A DNA stretch of 45,764 nt from Spirosoma sp. Its GTDB lineage: Bacteria > Bacteroidota > Bacteroidia > Cytophagales > Spirosomataceae. A program made the position numbers and the translations under genes. The notes under the pieces were generated by a model that saw only the letters and a list, made by a program, of their open reading frames with translations, was not told where the DNA came from and ran no database searches. Below are positions 31,104-40,164 of this stretch, in pieces (position 1 is the first letter of the stretch; every line of letters starts with the position of its first letter). The stretch spans positions 1 to 45,764 of the forward strand of contig JACMPG010000325.1 in assembly GCA_014377625.1 (NCBI GenBank), read 5' to 3'.

Positions 31104-31357
31104 AAGAACACAGCAGCCCCACATATCTCCTGATGTGTCATAGGTCCTATTTACAGTGCATCAATAATAATACGGCTGGCAACTGACTAATTGGTCAGGT
31201 TTTACTGCTTATTCCCTTAGAAATCAGGTCTGGGATGCATTTTCGGCACCATATTTTATATGTACAGCTAAAACAAAGTACACAAACGACCATGATACTA
31301 TCCGCAGCAAGCGTAGCCTTGGGAAATACTACCGGGCGGACTTATACACCAGCCGTA

Positions 31358-31732
31358 ATGAAAACTACCAGTAATGCCAGGCGAGTCCTGATCGTCGACG
31401 ATGAAACCGACATTTGTTTGCTTCTATCTGGGTTACTGCGTCGGCTGGGATACCAGCCATCCTGTGCGCATTTTATAGAAGAAGGGCGGAAGCTCCTGTC
31501 GTCTCAGCATTTTGACGCTGTATTTCTGGACCTTAACCTGCCAGACGGGCTTGGGTTCGATCTGCTTACTTTAATCAGACAGCAACAGGCCAAAACGAAA
31601 ATTATTATGATCAGTGCCTTTGACGGACAGGCCGAACGGCGTCGGGCTACTGAGGAGGGTGCCGACTATTTCATCGGTAAGCCCTTTACCCGGTTATCCG
31701 TCGAAACAGCTTTGCAAACTATTCAGGTTTAG
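31358..31732 (+). CDS. Single-domain response regulator (receiver only)
   Basis: 124 aa from the ATG at 31358 (MKTTSNARRVLIVDDE); in-frame starts at 31235 and 31292 only add a low-complexity extension. It is a complete receiver: D14-D15 region, phosphoacceptor D58 in FLDLNLPDG, S87 and K108 in GKPF. No output domain follows. It may act as a phosphorelay intermediate or be read by a partner protein. The NtrC-type regulator gene follows after 94 nt, and no kinase is in the window. Confidence 0.85.
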   Translation: MKTTSNARRVLIVDDETDICLLLSGLLRRLGYQPSCAHFIEEGRKLLSSQHFDAVFLDLNLPDGLGFDLLTLIRQQQAKTKIIMISAFDGQAERRRATEEGADYFIGKPFTRLSVETALQTIQV

Positions 31733-31826
31733 GTAACTTTGTTTGTGCCGCCATCAGCCACGCCACCGAGCTATTCCCCTTTTGCTCAGTTAACGTGGCT
31801 ATCTCCTCTACTGGCCAAACGCATTC

Positions 31827-33278
31827 ATGGAGAAAATACTAATTATTGACGATAACAACGATATATGCCTGTTGCTTGAGCGCTTTCTCAGTAAGCAAGG
31901 GTACCATACGGCGTCGGTGCAACGCGGTGAAGACGGACTGGTTCTCTTAAGAAAAGAAGCATTCGAGTTAGTTATCTGTGATTTCAAACTGCCTGATCTG
32001 GACGGACTGGAGATGTTGCGCCGGATCAAGATCATGCATCCCACAACGGCAGTAATCATCATTACTGGCTACTCAGACGTTCGGATGGCCGTACAGACGG
32101 TTAAGCATGGTGCCTACGATTACGTAACCAAACCGCTGTATCCCGAAGAAATTCTTCATACCGTTAAAAACGCCATTGAACGTCGTAACCAGACGGTCAG
32201 TTCGCCCTCGCAAACACCAGCTGTAGCCAGTTCGCCCAGGGCAAATGCCCTGCGTGCTAAATCAGGCTACTCAACCGATGGCAAACGATTCATATTCGGT
32301 AAAAGCCGGTTTGCCGAGCAGCTCCAGAAACATGTCGATCTGATTGCCCCCACGGATATGTCGGTCATTATTACCGGCGAGACGGGGACGGGGAAAGAGT
32401 TTGTGGCCAACGCCATTCACCTTAAAAGCAAACGCGCCGATAAACCGTTTTTGGCAATCGACTGTGGCGCACTCAGCAAAGATCTGGCGGGCAGTGAATT
32501 GTTTGGACACGTAAAAGGCGCGTTTACCGGAGCTGTGTCTGATAAAGCTGGCAGCTTCGAATTTGCCAATGGAGGTACGCTCTTCCTGGATGAAATCGGC
32601 AACCTGTCGTACGACAATCAGATTAAACTGTTACGGGTGTTGCAGGAGCGAAAAATCCGGCGCATCGGTAGTAATCAGGACGTAGCGGTTGACGTGCGGA
32701 TCATTGTGGCTACCAACGAAGACCTGCGCGAAGCCGTCCGACAGGGGCGTTTTCGGGAGGATATCTACCACCGGATCAACGAATTTGAAATACACCTGTC
32801 GCCCCTGCGTGAGCGTAAGGCCGATATTATGATCTTCGCCGATCATTTTCTTGATCTGGCCAACGCTCAGCTGGAAAAGGAAATTGCCGGATTCAACGAC
32901 GAAAGCCGCGACAAACTGAAAGAGTATTATTGGCATGGTAACCTGCGCGAACTGCAAAACGTAGTAAAACGGGCGGTACTGCTGACATCGGGCGAGTACA
33001 TCGAAGCTGACGTCCTGCCCCAGGAAATTATTAACCCCCAGTACCTAATGCCTGACGATGCACCTGTTCAGGTGTCTTACGATCCGTCCCGCCCCGGTAT
33101 TCCGGTCATGAACCCGTCGGCGGCCAACCTGAAATCAGTATCTGAAAATGCCGAACGGGCCGCTATTCTGAAGGTACTGGAAAAGACAGGTTACAATAAA
33201 ACGAAGGCTGCCGAGGTCCTTAATATTGACCGTAAGACGCTGTACAACAAGTTGAAAGCGTACGATATTCATCTGTAA
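31827..33278 (+). CDS. NtrC-family sigma-54-dependent response regulator
   Basis: 483 aa. Receiver domain 1-about 120 with D52 in VICDFKLPD and K in VTKPLYP. The AAA+ domain (about 150-385) has Walker A GETGTGKE (184-191), the sigma-54 contact loop GAFTGA (231-236), Walker B FLDEIGN and RREDIYHRIN-type arginine-finger region (FREDIYHRINEFEIHLSPLRERK). The Fis-type HTH is at the C-terminus (AILKVLEKTGYNKTKAAEVLNIDRKTLYNKLK in parts). It activates sigma-54 RNA polymerase at distant enhancers. Nearby -24/-12-like motifs before the YtxH and Lmo0937-type genes are candidate targets. Confidence 0.93.
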   Translation: MEKILIIDDNNDICLLLERFLSKQGYHTASVQRGEDGLVLLRKEAFELVICDFKLPDLDGLEMLRRIKIMHPTTAVIIITGYSDVRMAVQTVKHGAYDYVTKPLYPEEILHTVKNAIERRNQTVSSPSQTPAVASSPRANALRAKSGYSTDGKRFIFGKSRFAEQLQKHVDLIAPTDMSVIITGETGTGKEFVANAIHLKSKRADKPFLAIDCGALSKDLAGSELFGHVKGAFTGAVSDKAGSFEFANGGTLFLDEIGNLSYDNQIKLLRVLQERKIRRIGSNQDVAVDVRIIVATNEDLREAVRQGRFREDIYHRINEFEIHLSPLRERKADIMIFADHFLDLANAQLEKEIAGFNDESRDKLKEYYWHGNLRELQNVVKRAVLLTSGEYIEADVLPQEIINPQYLMPDDAPVQVSYDPSRPGIPVMNPSAANLKSVSENAERAAILKVLEKTGYNKTKAAEVLNIDRKTLYNKLKAYDIHL

Positions 33279-33283
33279 AAAAG

Positions 33284-33343
33284 GGGTAGGGTGTAGGGGC
33301 TGACGCATTATAAATCACGCGCGTCAGCCTCTACACCCTACCC
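33284..33343. terminator. Long bidirectional terminator after the NtrC-type gene
   Basis: Arms 33284-33306 and 33321-33343 (inner ends GGCTGACGC / GCGTCAGCC) pair over 23 positions with one mismatch; a T-run follows the right arm and an A-run precedes the left arm. It separates the convergent NtrC-type and outer-membrane-barrel genes. Confidence 0.85.
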
Positions 33344-33362
33344 TTTTTACCCCTTACCCCTT

Positions 33363-34007
33363 TTAATTCAGGCTAAACCCAACCGAGATCAGGCCAACAC
33401 TGTTCTTGGCATTCCCCAGCAGGGTATTGGCGGTTCCACTTTTGGCAATGTTTTGCAGCCCCTGTTCGTAACGGGCACCCACAAACGCCTTTCCGAAATA
33501 GATGTTGACCCCCCCGGCAAGACCGTAATCGACCTTATTGAAATTGTCGCGGTTTATGGTCGTAATGCCGCTGCCAAGGTCACCATTCGAGCTTACGTTT
33601 GAGTTCAGCAGATAGCCGACGTACGGTCCTGCCTGCAACTCAACGGTCTGACCCAGCTTAAACGTAGCCAGCACGGGTAACTCCGCGTAGTTCAGATTAA
33701 AAGAATTGTTTCCGTTAAATCCCAGTACGTTGTAATCTGCCGAGGCCCCCTTGGTGATGTACAGCAACTCTGGTTGAATGGCGAAGAACTCGCCCGCTGG
33801 AATCTGGGCAAACAGACCGGCATGAAAACCGATGCGCTCTTTTTTGTTGCTGGCGCCATTGGTACTGTAAAACAGTGAACTGGCGTTCAGACCACCTTTA
33901 ATCCCCACGCGCGGGCGTCCCTGCCCAAATGAGTCGGATACGGTAGCGGCCAGCATACCAGCCGATAGGGTTGCTGTTGCCAGCATGAGTTTCATTGACT
34001 TGTTCAT
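33363..34007 (-). CDS. Outer-membrane beta-barrel protein (PorT/OMP_b-brl type)
   Basis: About 214 aa from the ATG at 34007, which gives MNKSMKLMLATATLSAGMLAA, a signal peptide cleaved near SFGQ; a longer frame to 34064 has no such start. The mature protein is made of alternating strands typical of 8-strand barrels: VGIKGGLNASSLFY, RIGFHAGLFAQIPAG, FAIQPELLYITKGA, LNYAELPVLATFKLG, VELQAGPYVGYLLN, DYGLAGGVNIYFG, FVGARYEQGL and a final strand ending in a hydrophobic F-S-L-N. The function is unknown; such barrels are abundant in Bacteroidota outer membranes. Confidence 0.88.
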   Translation of the reverse strand: MNKSMKLMLATATLSAGMLAATVSDSFGQGRPRVGIKGGLNASSLFYSTNGASNKKERIGFHAGLFAQIPAGEFFAIQPELLYITKGASADYNVLGFNGNNSFNLNYAELPVLATFKLGQTVELQAGPYVGYLLNSNVSSNGDLGSGITTINRDNFNKVDYGLAGGVNIYFGKAFVGARYEQGLQNIAKSGTANTLLGNAKNSVGLISVGFSLN

Positions 34008-34214
34008 AACGATAGTAAGTTTATGTGTAGAGACAGCGTCTGCCCTGAGGTAACGATATGTCAATTTCGTGCCAGAATTGTGATTCAGGGCTTTGGAAGG
34101 TGTATAGACTTGTATTTTACCAGTTTAGCACGCCTGCTCACCAGACACTGGTTTTGAGTTGTCGGGTAATAAACTCTACAAAGTTGGGGTATTAGTCGCT
34201 CAGTCCTATTTGCG

Positions 34215-34222
34215 TATTTTTG
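34215..34222 (+). promoter_or_regulatory. -7-like box TATTTTTG immediately upstream of hisS
   Basis: The box fits TAnnTTTG but ends only 4 nt before the ATG, so transcription would start at or inside the first codon. A TTG-like -33 element is not at the right distance. It might reflect leaderless transcription or chance. Confidence 0.2.
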
Positions 34223-34226
34223 CGGT

Positions 34227-35615
34227 ATGAAACCATCCCTTGTTAAAGGAACCCGCGACTTTGGACCGGAGCAAATGCGCAAACGGCACTTTATTTTTGA
34301 TACGATCCGCAGCACCTTCCGGCGATTTGGGTTCCAGCCCCTCGAAACGCCCTCCATGGAAAATCTGACCACGCTGACCGGCAAATACGGCGACGAAGGT
34401 GACCAGCTTCTTTTCAAAATCCTGAACTCCGGCGAGTTTGCCGCCACCCTTACCGACGCCGACCTGCAAACGGCGCAGCAGCCCGGCGGCTCGAAAAAGC
34501 TGATTCCTCAACTTGCCGAAAAAGGGTTGCGCTACGATCTCACGGTTCCCTTTGCCCGTTACGTAGTGATGAACCGGAATGCCCTTGCGCTACCGTTTAA
34601 ACGCTACCAGATGCAGCCCGTATGGCGGGCCGACCGCCCACAGCGGGGCCGCTACCGCGAGTTTTACCAGTGCGATGCCGACGTAGTGGGGACCGATTCG
34701 CTGCTGTGCGAAGCCGAAATTGTGCTGATGATCCACGAAGTGTTCCGCAACCTTGGCATTACTGATTTCACGCTGAAAATCAATAACCGTAAGATTCTGG
34801 CGGGCATTGCCGAAGCCATTGGCGTGCCGGGGCAGGAGGCTACGCTGAGCGTAGCTATCGACAAACTCGATAAGATTGGGCAGGAGAAAGTGCTGGATGA
34901 ACTCCGCGAACGGGGATTTTCGGACGATGCCCTTAGCCAGCTCGAACCTCTCTTTGCCAGTGCGCCGGAGGGAGGCATACTGGCCACACTGGAGCGATTA
35001 CGTCAATGGCTTGCCGCGTCCGAAACGGCACAGGCTGGCCTTGCCGAGCTGGAGCAAATGCTAACCTTAGTGCAGCAATACGGCCTGTCCGGTAGTGCTC
35101 TGCATGTAGAAATTGATCCGACTTTAGCGAGGGGACTGTCCTATTATACCGGAGCCATTTTTGAGGTAAAAGCCAACAACGTGAGTATCGGCAGCGTAAG
35201 TGGGGGCGGGCGATACGATAACCTGACGGGTGCGTTCGGAATGCCGGGGCTGTCGGGTGTGGGTATCTCGTTCGGCGTTGACCGGATTTACGACGTCATG
35301 GATGAACTGAATCTCTTCCCCGAAGGGGCGGGGCAGATAACGCGGGTATTGCTCGTACCCTTCGACGAACCGGCCCGCGCGGTAGCCCTGCCTTTGCTGC
35401 GCACACTTCGCGAGGCTGACGTGGCCGCCGAGATGTATCCCGATCTGACCAAAGTGAAGAAAATGCTCGATTACGCGAACGCCAAAAGCATTCCATTCGT
35501 GGTCCTGATTGGCTCTGAGGAGGTACAAACGGGGCTACTCTCACTCAAAAACATGATTACCGGCGAGCAGCAGAAGCTGCGTGCGGAGGACGTTTTGACT
35601 ACCGTATCGGCCTGA
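34227..35615 (+). CDS. hisS: Histidine-tRNA ligase
   Basis: 462 aa. Class II motifs are clear: KGTRDFGPEQMRKRHFIFDTI at the start, motif 2 QPVWRADRPQRGRYREFYQCDAD (in parts), the histidine-specific RGLSYYTGAIFEV and motif 3 with GGGRYDNLTGAFG and GVGISFGVDRIYD. The C-terminal anticodon-binding domain (about 365-462) has LLVPFDEPARA and IPFVVLIGSEEV. It charges tRNA-His in the cytosol. It is a housekeeping gene at the border of the defence-like cassette, ending at a strong hairpin. Confidence 0.96.
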   Translation: MKPSLVKGTRDFGPEQMRKRHFIFDTIRSTFRRFGFQPLETPSMENLTTLTGKYGDEGDQLLFKILNSGEFAATLTDADLQTAQQPGGSKKLIPQLAEKGLRYDLTVPFARYVVMNRNALALPFKRYQMQPVWRADRPQRGRYREFYQCDADVVGTDSLLCEAEIVLMIHEVFRNLGITDFTLKINNRKILAGIAEAIGVPGQEATLSVAIDKLDKIGQEKVLDELRERGFSDDALSQLEPLFASAPEGGILATLERLRQWLAASETAQAGLAELEQMLTLVQQYGLSGSALHVEIDPTLARGLSYYTGAIFEVKANNVSIGSVSGGGRYDNLTGAFGMPGLSGVGISFGVDRIYDVMDELNLFPEGAGQITRVLLVPFDEPARAVALPLLRTLREADVAAEMYPDLTKVKKMLDYANAKSIPFVVLIGSEEVQTGLLSLKNMITGEQQKLRAEDVLTTVSA

Positions 35616-35622
35616 AAATAAC

Positions 35623-35654
35623 AACCCCCGTTTCCAGTACTGGAAGCGGGGGTT
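35623..35654 (+). terminator. Hairpin terminator after hisS
   Basis: AACCCCCGTTTCCAGT (35623-35638) and ACTGGAAGCGGGGGTT (35639-35654) form one 32-nt near-perfect palindrome, with a single G-T pair. It starts 8 nt after the hisS stop and separates it from the cassette promoter. Confidence 0.75.
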
Positions 35655-35723
35655 GAGTGACCTTAGGCTACGTCCCCCGGTAGGAATTAAAATGCCCCTG
35701 TTCTGGAAATAGGCTATACAGAG

Positions 35724-35756
35724 TTGCCTTACTTTACAGGTGGTGGTTTACATTTG
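35724..35756 (+). promoter_or_regulatory. Candidate promoter of the four-gene defence-like cassette
   Basis: TACATTTG (35749-35756) is a perfect TAnnTTTG -7 box, and TTG at 35724-35726 lies 22 nt upstream as a possible -33 element. The helicase ATG at 35776 follows 19 nt later. Because the box overlaps the GTG at 35740, that GTG is unlikely to be the start. Confidence 0.5.
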
Positions 35757-35775
35757 TTACGTTTCGTGTAGCAAT

Positions 35776-38700
35776 ATGACCGTATCCCAATCGACTACCA
35801 GGTTCTTTACCAATCAGGAAGAAAATACGCTTCTCAGTAAGATTGACGGTATTTTCACGCATCGTAACATTCATTTCTTTGATGCGCTGGTCGGATACTT
35901 TTATGCATCAGGCTATTTCCGGGTGCGGCCTTACATTGAGCGGGCTGCCGAAGTGAGGATATTAGTCGGTATCAACGTCGATAAGATGGTGCATCGGGCA
36001 TCGCAACAGGGTGTTTTGTTCACCGCCGACGCGTATAAATCACAGGAAGATTTTTTCGAGGTAGTTAAATCCAATATCCAGCAAGCGAAGTATAGTAAAG
36101 TCGTTGAAGATGGAATGTTGGGCATGATTAAAGACATCATGTCGGGCCGGTTGCAGATTCGGGTGCATCCGAAGCAGAACATTCACGCCAAGGTTTACAT
36201 TTTCCGGGAGCAGACACGCCACGATCACGGCTATGGATCGGTAATTACTGGTTCTAGTAACCTGACCGAACCAGGACTGGAGCGCAACTTCGAGTTTAAC
36301 GTCGAATTGCGAGACGACGCCGACATCCAGTTTGCTAACGAAACCTTTGAGCGGCTCTGGGGTGAATCAGTACCCGTGAGCGAAGAGTTTGTGGCCCGGC
36401 TCAAGACTGAAACGTTTCTCAACGACCAGTTTACACCGTATGAGGTGTATCTAAAGTTTTTGATTGAGTACTTCGGCAAAAGCATCGACTACGACCCGAA
36501 TTCAGAAACGGACTTGCCCAAAGGGTTTTTACCGCTCGTGTATCAGGCCGACGCCGTGAACGATGGCTACAACAAGATGGAGAAGCACGGCGGCTTTTTC
36601 CTGTCGGATGTAGTCGGGCTGGGAAAAACCGTCATTGCCACTCGTATTGCTAAGAAGTTTTACTTCAAAAACGGCTTTCCCGATCACCGCTCCCGCACAC
36701 TCATTGTCGTGCCGCCCGCGCTGAAACTGAACTGGGAGGAAACCGTCGATAAGTTCGGTCTTGATGGAGTGGACATCGTAACCAACGGCAGTTTGCATAA
36801 AGTACGTAGTCCCGACAAATATGATTTGGTCATTATAGACGAAGCGCATAAGTTTCGCTCCGACACCGCCGGGGCGTATAACGACTTGCAGAAAATCTGC
36901 AAAACACCCGCCCGTCGGCGACGGATGGATGGATCGCGTTACGCCAAACGAGTGATGCTGGTATCGGCTACGCCCCTGAATAACTACCCCGAAGACATTG
37001 CCAACCAAGTGTATCTATTTCAGGATAGTAAGGATTCGACGCTGGAAATTGGTAATCTCCAGCACTTCTTCCGGCAACACATCGACGCGTATCGGAAACT
37101 AAAACACGAGCCGGATATGCAGGTAGTGAAAGAGCGTGTTCGGCAGATTTATGAGCAGATACGGGTGAAGGTGATCGAGCCACTAACCGTTCGACGGACG
37201 CGCACTGACCTAAGAATTCACCATCAATACAAAGACGACCTTGTTGCGCAGAAAATTAACTTCCCCGACGTACGGAAGCCCGAAAAGATTCTCTACCAGC
37301 TCGCTCCCCATCTCGAAACTCTGTACGACCATACCATTCGGTGTTTGACTCACCCTACCGAGGGGCTGACCTATAACCGCTATCGGGCCATCGGCTTTCT
37401 AAAACCCTACAAAAAACAGAAGTATAAGAAGGCCGATATGATTGCCACGCAGTTGGCCAAAATCATGAAGACTATGCTCGTGAAGCGTATCGACAGCAGC
37501 TTTCACGCGTTTAAGAAGTCAATAGGGCGGTTTTGCGATGCGACTGATGCGATGGTCAGGATGTTCGATAATGGACGCGTGTTTATTGCCCCGAATTTGC
37601 CCGTGTCAGACATGATTAACGACGACCGGGAAGATGAACTTCTTGATCTGGTCACGAGCCTGATTGATACGGACCCCACCATCGACATCTGCACCGCCGA
37701 TGATTTTGAGCCGGGCTTTTATGAGGGACTACTACGCGATCAGCGGATACTGAACGAACTATCGAAAGCCTGGGGCGATCTTGGTGACGAAGACCCGAAA
37801 ATCGAAACATTCATCAGTTACATCGACACGCAACTGTTTGGGGCTGGCAATCTGGAAAAGAAGCTGGTCGTGTTCTCGGAAAGCAAAGAAACAACCGAGT
37901 ACGTGGCCCGACGGCTGCGCGAACGGGTTGACCACCGGATTCTGACCGTTGACAGCCACAGTCGCAAAGACCGAATGCCGACCATCCGCGCTAACTTCGA
38001 TGCTAACCTACCGGCTGATTTACAGCAGGACGAGTACGACATCATTCTTTCAACCGAGGTGCTGGCTGAGGGCGTAAACCTGCACCGGGCCAACGTGATT
38101 GTCAACTACGATACGCCCTGGAATGCTACCCGGCTCATGCAGCGCATTGGCCGCGTAAACAGGATTGGTACGAAGGCCAAAGAAGTTCTGATCTATAATT
38201 TCTTCCCAACCGCACAGGTCGATAATGATATTGAGTTGCAGAAGAAAGCCATGATGAAGCTCCAAGCGTTTCACGTAGCCCTCGGTGAAGACAGTCAGAT
38301 TTACAGCCCTGACGAAGAAATCGAATCGTTTGGACTCTTTGACGATGACGTAGACGAAGAGCGCGATGAGAAGCTGGACTATCTGATGGAGATCCGGGAC
38401 CTGAAAGAAAAGGACCCCGACCTGTTCAAGCGCATCAAGAACATGCCAATGCGGGCGCGGGTGGGGCGCAAAAATCGGTTGCAGCCCGACAGCACCATCT
38501 CGTTTATTCGCGACCAGAAGCGTGACGCTTTTTTATTCGTCCATCCCGATGGCCGGGTGGACGAACTCACCTTTTTGGAAACAGCCAAACAGTTTCATTG
38601 TGTGGTGCATGAGCGGGGCGTTGGGCTACACGATCAGCATCACGACCAGGTACAAACCGCCGTGAGCCGGTTTCAGTCGCAGGTAGAAGCCGAAAAGGCA

Positions 38701-39057
38701 CAGGATAAGAAGATTGATATATCGCAGGGGCCAAACGAGAAGAAAGCCCTGATGTTTTTAGATGCGTTTCTAACGTTGCCTATCATCGCCGACGAAGAGA
38801 AAATTCTGATTGGCCAGGCGAAAGACGCCATTCGTCGCGGGCGTTTTCAGAATTTACAGCGCGACATCAACAAGTTACAGAAGACGCAGAAGACCGTGAA
38901 GGTACAGGCCGCCGTGTTACTCGACAGCTTAATCAAAGTCCTGAACGGCTACCCGCTTGGTCAGCTCAATGACGACGGTACCGCGACGCCCGTTGCGCCC
39001 TTAATCGTTGTGCCAACCGAGCCTGCCATTATCATCTCGGAGAGTTTTAGCGCGTAA
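35776..39057 (+). CDS. PLD-nuclease/SNF2-type helicase fusion protein
   Basis: 1093 aa from the ATG at 35776. The N-terminal phospholipase-D-like nuclease domain (about 20-200) has IHAKVYIF with H137 and K139, and GSSNLT (159-164), one HKD half-site, so it probably acts as a dimer. The SF2/SNF2 helicase core follows: VVGLGKT with K284, DEAH at 355-358, VSATPLNN, and the second lobe with STEVLAEGVNLHRANVIVNYDTPWN (in parts) and RIGRVNR (790-796). A C-terminal region of about 260 residues carries coiled, charged sequence. It would translocate on DNA and cut it, like a restriction subunit. It leads the cassette and is 25 nt from the next gene. Confidence 0.9.
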   Translation: MTVSQSTTRFFTNQEENTLLSKIDGIFTHRNIHFFDALVGYFYASGYFRVRPYIERAAEVRILVGINVDKMVHRASQQGVLFTADAYKSQEDFFEVVKSNIQQAKYSKVVEDGMLGMIKDIMSGRLQIRVHPKQNIHAKVYIFREQTRHDHGYGSVITGSSNLTEPGLERNFEFNVELRDDADIQFANETFERLWGESVPVSEEFVARLKTETFLNDQFTPYEVYLKFLIEYFGKSIDYDPNSETDLPKGFLPLVYQADAVNDGYNKMEKHGGFFLSDVVGLGKTVIATRIAKKFYFKNGFPDHRSRTLIVVPPALKLNWEETVDKFGLDGVDIVTNGSLHKVRSPDKYDLVIIDEAHKFRSDTAGAYNDLQKICKTPARRRRMDGSRYAKRVMLVSATPLNNYPEDIANQVYLFQDSKDSTLEIGNLQHFFRQHIDAYRKLKHEPDMQVVKERVRQIYEQIRVKVIEPLTVRRTRTDLRIHHQYKDDLVAQKINFPDVRKPEKILYQLAPHLETLYDHTIRCLTHPTEGLTYNRYRAIGFLKPYKKQKYKKADMIATQLAKIMKTMLVKRIDSSFHAFKKSIGRFCDATDAMVRMFDNGRVFIAPNLPVSDMINDDREDELLDLVTSLIDTDPTIDICTADDFEPGFYEGLLRDQRILNELSKAWGDLGDEDPKIETFISYIDTQLFGAGNLEKKLVVFSESKETTEYVARRLRERVDHRILTVDSHSRKDRMPTIRANFDANLPADLQQDEYDIILSTEVLAEGVNLHRANVIVNYDTPWNATRLMQRIGRVNRIGTKAKEVLIYNFFPTAQVDNDIELQKKAMMKLQAFHVALGEDSQIYSPDEEIESFGLFDDDVDEERDEKLDYLMEIRDLKEKDPDLFKRIKNMPMRARVGRKNRLQPDSTISFIRDQKRDAFLFVHPDGRVDELTFLETAKQFHCVVHERGVGLHDQHHDQVQTAVSRFQSQVEAEKAQDKKIDISQGPNEKKALMFLDAFLTLPIIADEEKILIGQAKDAIRRGRFQNLQRDINKLQKTQKTVKVQAAVLLDSLIKVLNGYPLGQLNDDGTATPVAPLIVVPTEPAIIISESFSA

Positions 39058-39082
39058 CAGATGATTTGACGCCCACACCACT

Positions 39083-40156
39083 ATGGAATCCAGCTACGTT
39101 GATTTTCTGCGCGATGTAAAAGACCACATCCTGCGAAGTCGCTACCGGGCCGCCCGGCTCGTGAACCGCGAATTGCTGCTGCTCTACGTCGCCGTTGGCA
39201 AACGCCTGTCGGAGAAAGTAGCTGCTGAACAGTGGGGCAATAAGGTGATTACCCAGCTCTCGGCTGATCTGCAAAAAGAACTGCCCGGCCTACGGGGATT
39301 CTCCCGCCGGAATCTGTTCAACATGAAAGCATTTGCCGACGAATACGCCGATTTAACCTACTTGTTCCCGGACGGTGCTCAACCTGAGAGCCAACAAACT
39401 GAAATAGTGCAGTTGACGACTGCACTATTTGATGAGCTACCGGCTGAGCTATTCTTTGGCATCAGCTTCACGCATCACACAACGCTGCTGAGCAAATGTT
39501 CGACCCGGCAGGAGCGGCTTTTCTACATGGTTAAATCTGCTCAGAGTCAATGGACGGTCGAAATGCTGGACTGGCAGATAAAAGCCAAACTCTATAAGAA
39601 GCAGGGCAAGCTACCCAACAACTTTACGGACTCGCTGCCTGAATCCATCCGCGACACCGCGCTGCAAGCCTTCAAGGACGAATACCTGCTTGACTTCATC
39701 AATGTAGAAGCCGATGACGAACGAGTTGTCGAAAAGGGCATTGTGCAGAACATTCGGGAGTTCATTTTAAAGATGGGAACGGGCTTCTCCTTTATTGGTA
39801 ATCAGTACCGGCTAATCGTTGACGAGCAGGAGTTTTTTGTGGATTTGCTCTTCTTCAACCGTCAGTTGCAGTGTCTGGTAGCCGTTGAACTAAAGCGCGG
39901 GGCATTCAAGCCGGAATACCTTGGCCAGCTCAATTTTTACGTCAACGTGCTGAATGACCTCGTGAAATTACCCCACGAAAACCCAAGCGTGGGCATCCTA
40001 CTCTGCAAAGAGAAATCGAATGCCATTGTCGAATACGCGTTTCAGGGATTTACAACCCCAATGGGCGTAGCGACCTACCAACTCAGTTCCGATCTGCCCG
40101 AACACCTGCGAAACGTATTGCCCGACCCAGAAGCCCTTAAAAAATTACTCGATTGA
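39083..40156 (+). CDS. DUF1016 (YhcG) PD-(D/E)XK nuclease
   Basis: 357 aa. The N-terminal YhcG domain (about 8-165) has LLLYVAVGKRLSEKV, WGNKVITQLSADLQKELPGLRGFSRRNLFNMKAFADEY (in parts) and ELPAELFFGISFTHHTTLLSK. The C-terminal nuclease domain has D254 in FFVDLLFF and the E-x-K pair E269/K271 in VAVELKRG, matching a PD-(D/E)XK active site, followed by QLNFYVNVLND. DUF1016 proteins are often found in or near restriction-modification loci, where their role is unclear. It is the second gene of the cassette, 25 nt after the helicase and 8 nt before the methyltransferase. Confidence 0.9.
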   Translation: MESSYVDFLRDVKDHILRSRYRAARLVNRELLLLYVAVGKRLSEKVAAEQWGNKVITQLSADLQKELPGLRGFSRRNLFNMKAFADEYADLTYLFPDGAQPESQQTEIVQLTTALFDELPAELFFGISFTHHTTLLSKCSTRQERLFYMVKSAQSQWTVEMLDWQIKAKLYKKQGKLPNNFTDSLPESIRDTALQAFKDEYLLDFINVEADDERVVEKGIVQNIREFILKMGTGFSFIGNQYRLIVDEQEFFVDLLFFNRQLQCLVAVELKRGAFKPEYLGQLNFYVNVLNDLVKLPHENPSVGILLCKEKSNAIVEYAFQGFTTPMGVATYQLSSDLPEHLRNVLPDPEALKKLLD

Positions 40157-40164
40157 CACCATCC

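Larger units (their letters stand above)
30848..31357. other. 510-bp noncoding divergent region
   Basis: This gap between the Lmo0937-type gene and the receiver gene contains no convincing gene. It holds a -24/-12-like motif on the minus strand (30928-30944), a 9-bp hairpin (31075-31103), a near-perfect palindrome CTGACTAATTGGTCAG (31183-31198) and a motif CGGCACCATATTTTATA (31244-31260) resembling the first. The frames that are open here have no family features. Confidence 0.55.

Noticed and set aside
30817-31124. Two short minus-strand open frames in the 510-bp gap
   Set aside because: No family features or good starts; one overlaps the 53-aa Lmo0937-type gene in another frame.
34085-34511. 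Two minus-strand open frames near the hisS start
   Set aside because: They are shadows of hisS and its leader; no conserved motifs.
35740-35775. GTG start for the PLD/SNF2 helicase
   Set aside because: It overlaps the candidate TACATTTG -7 box and adds non-conserved residues; the ATG at 35776 is better.
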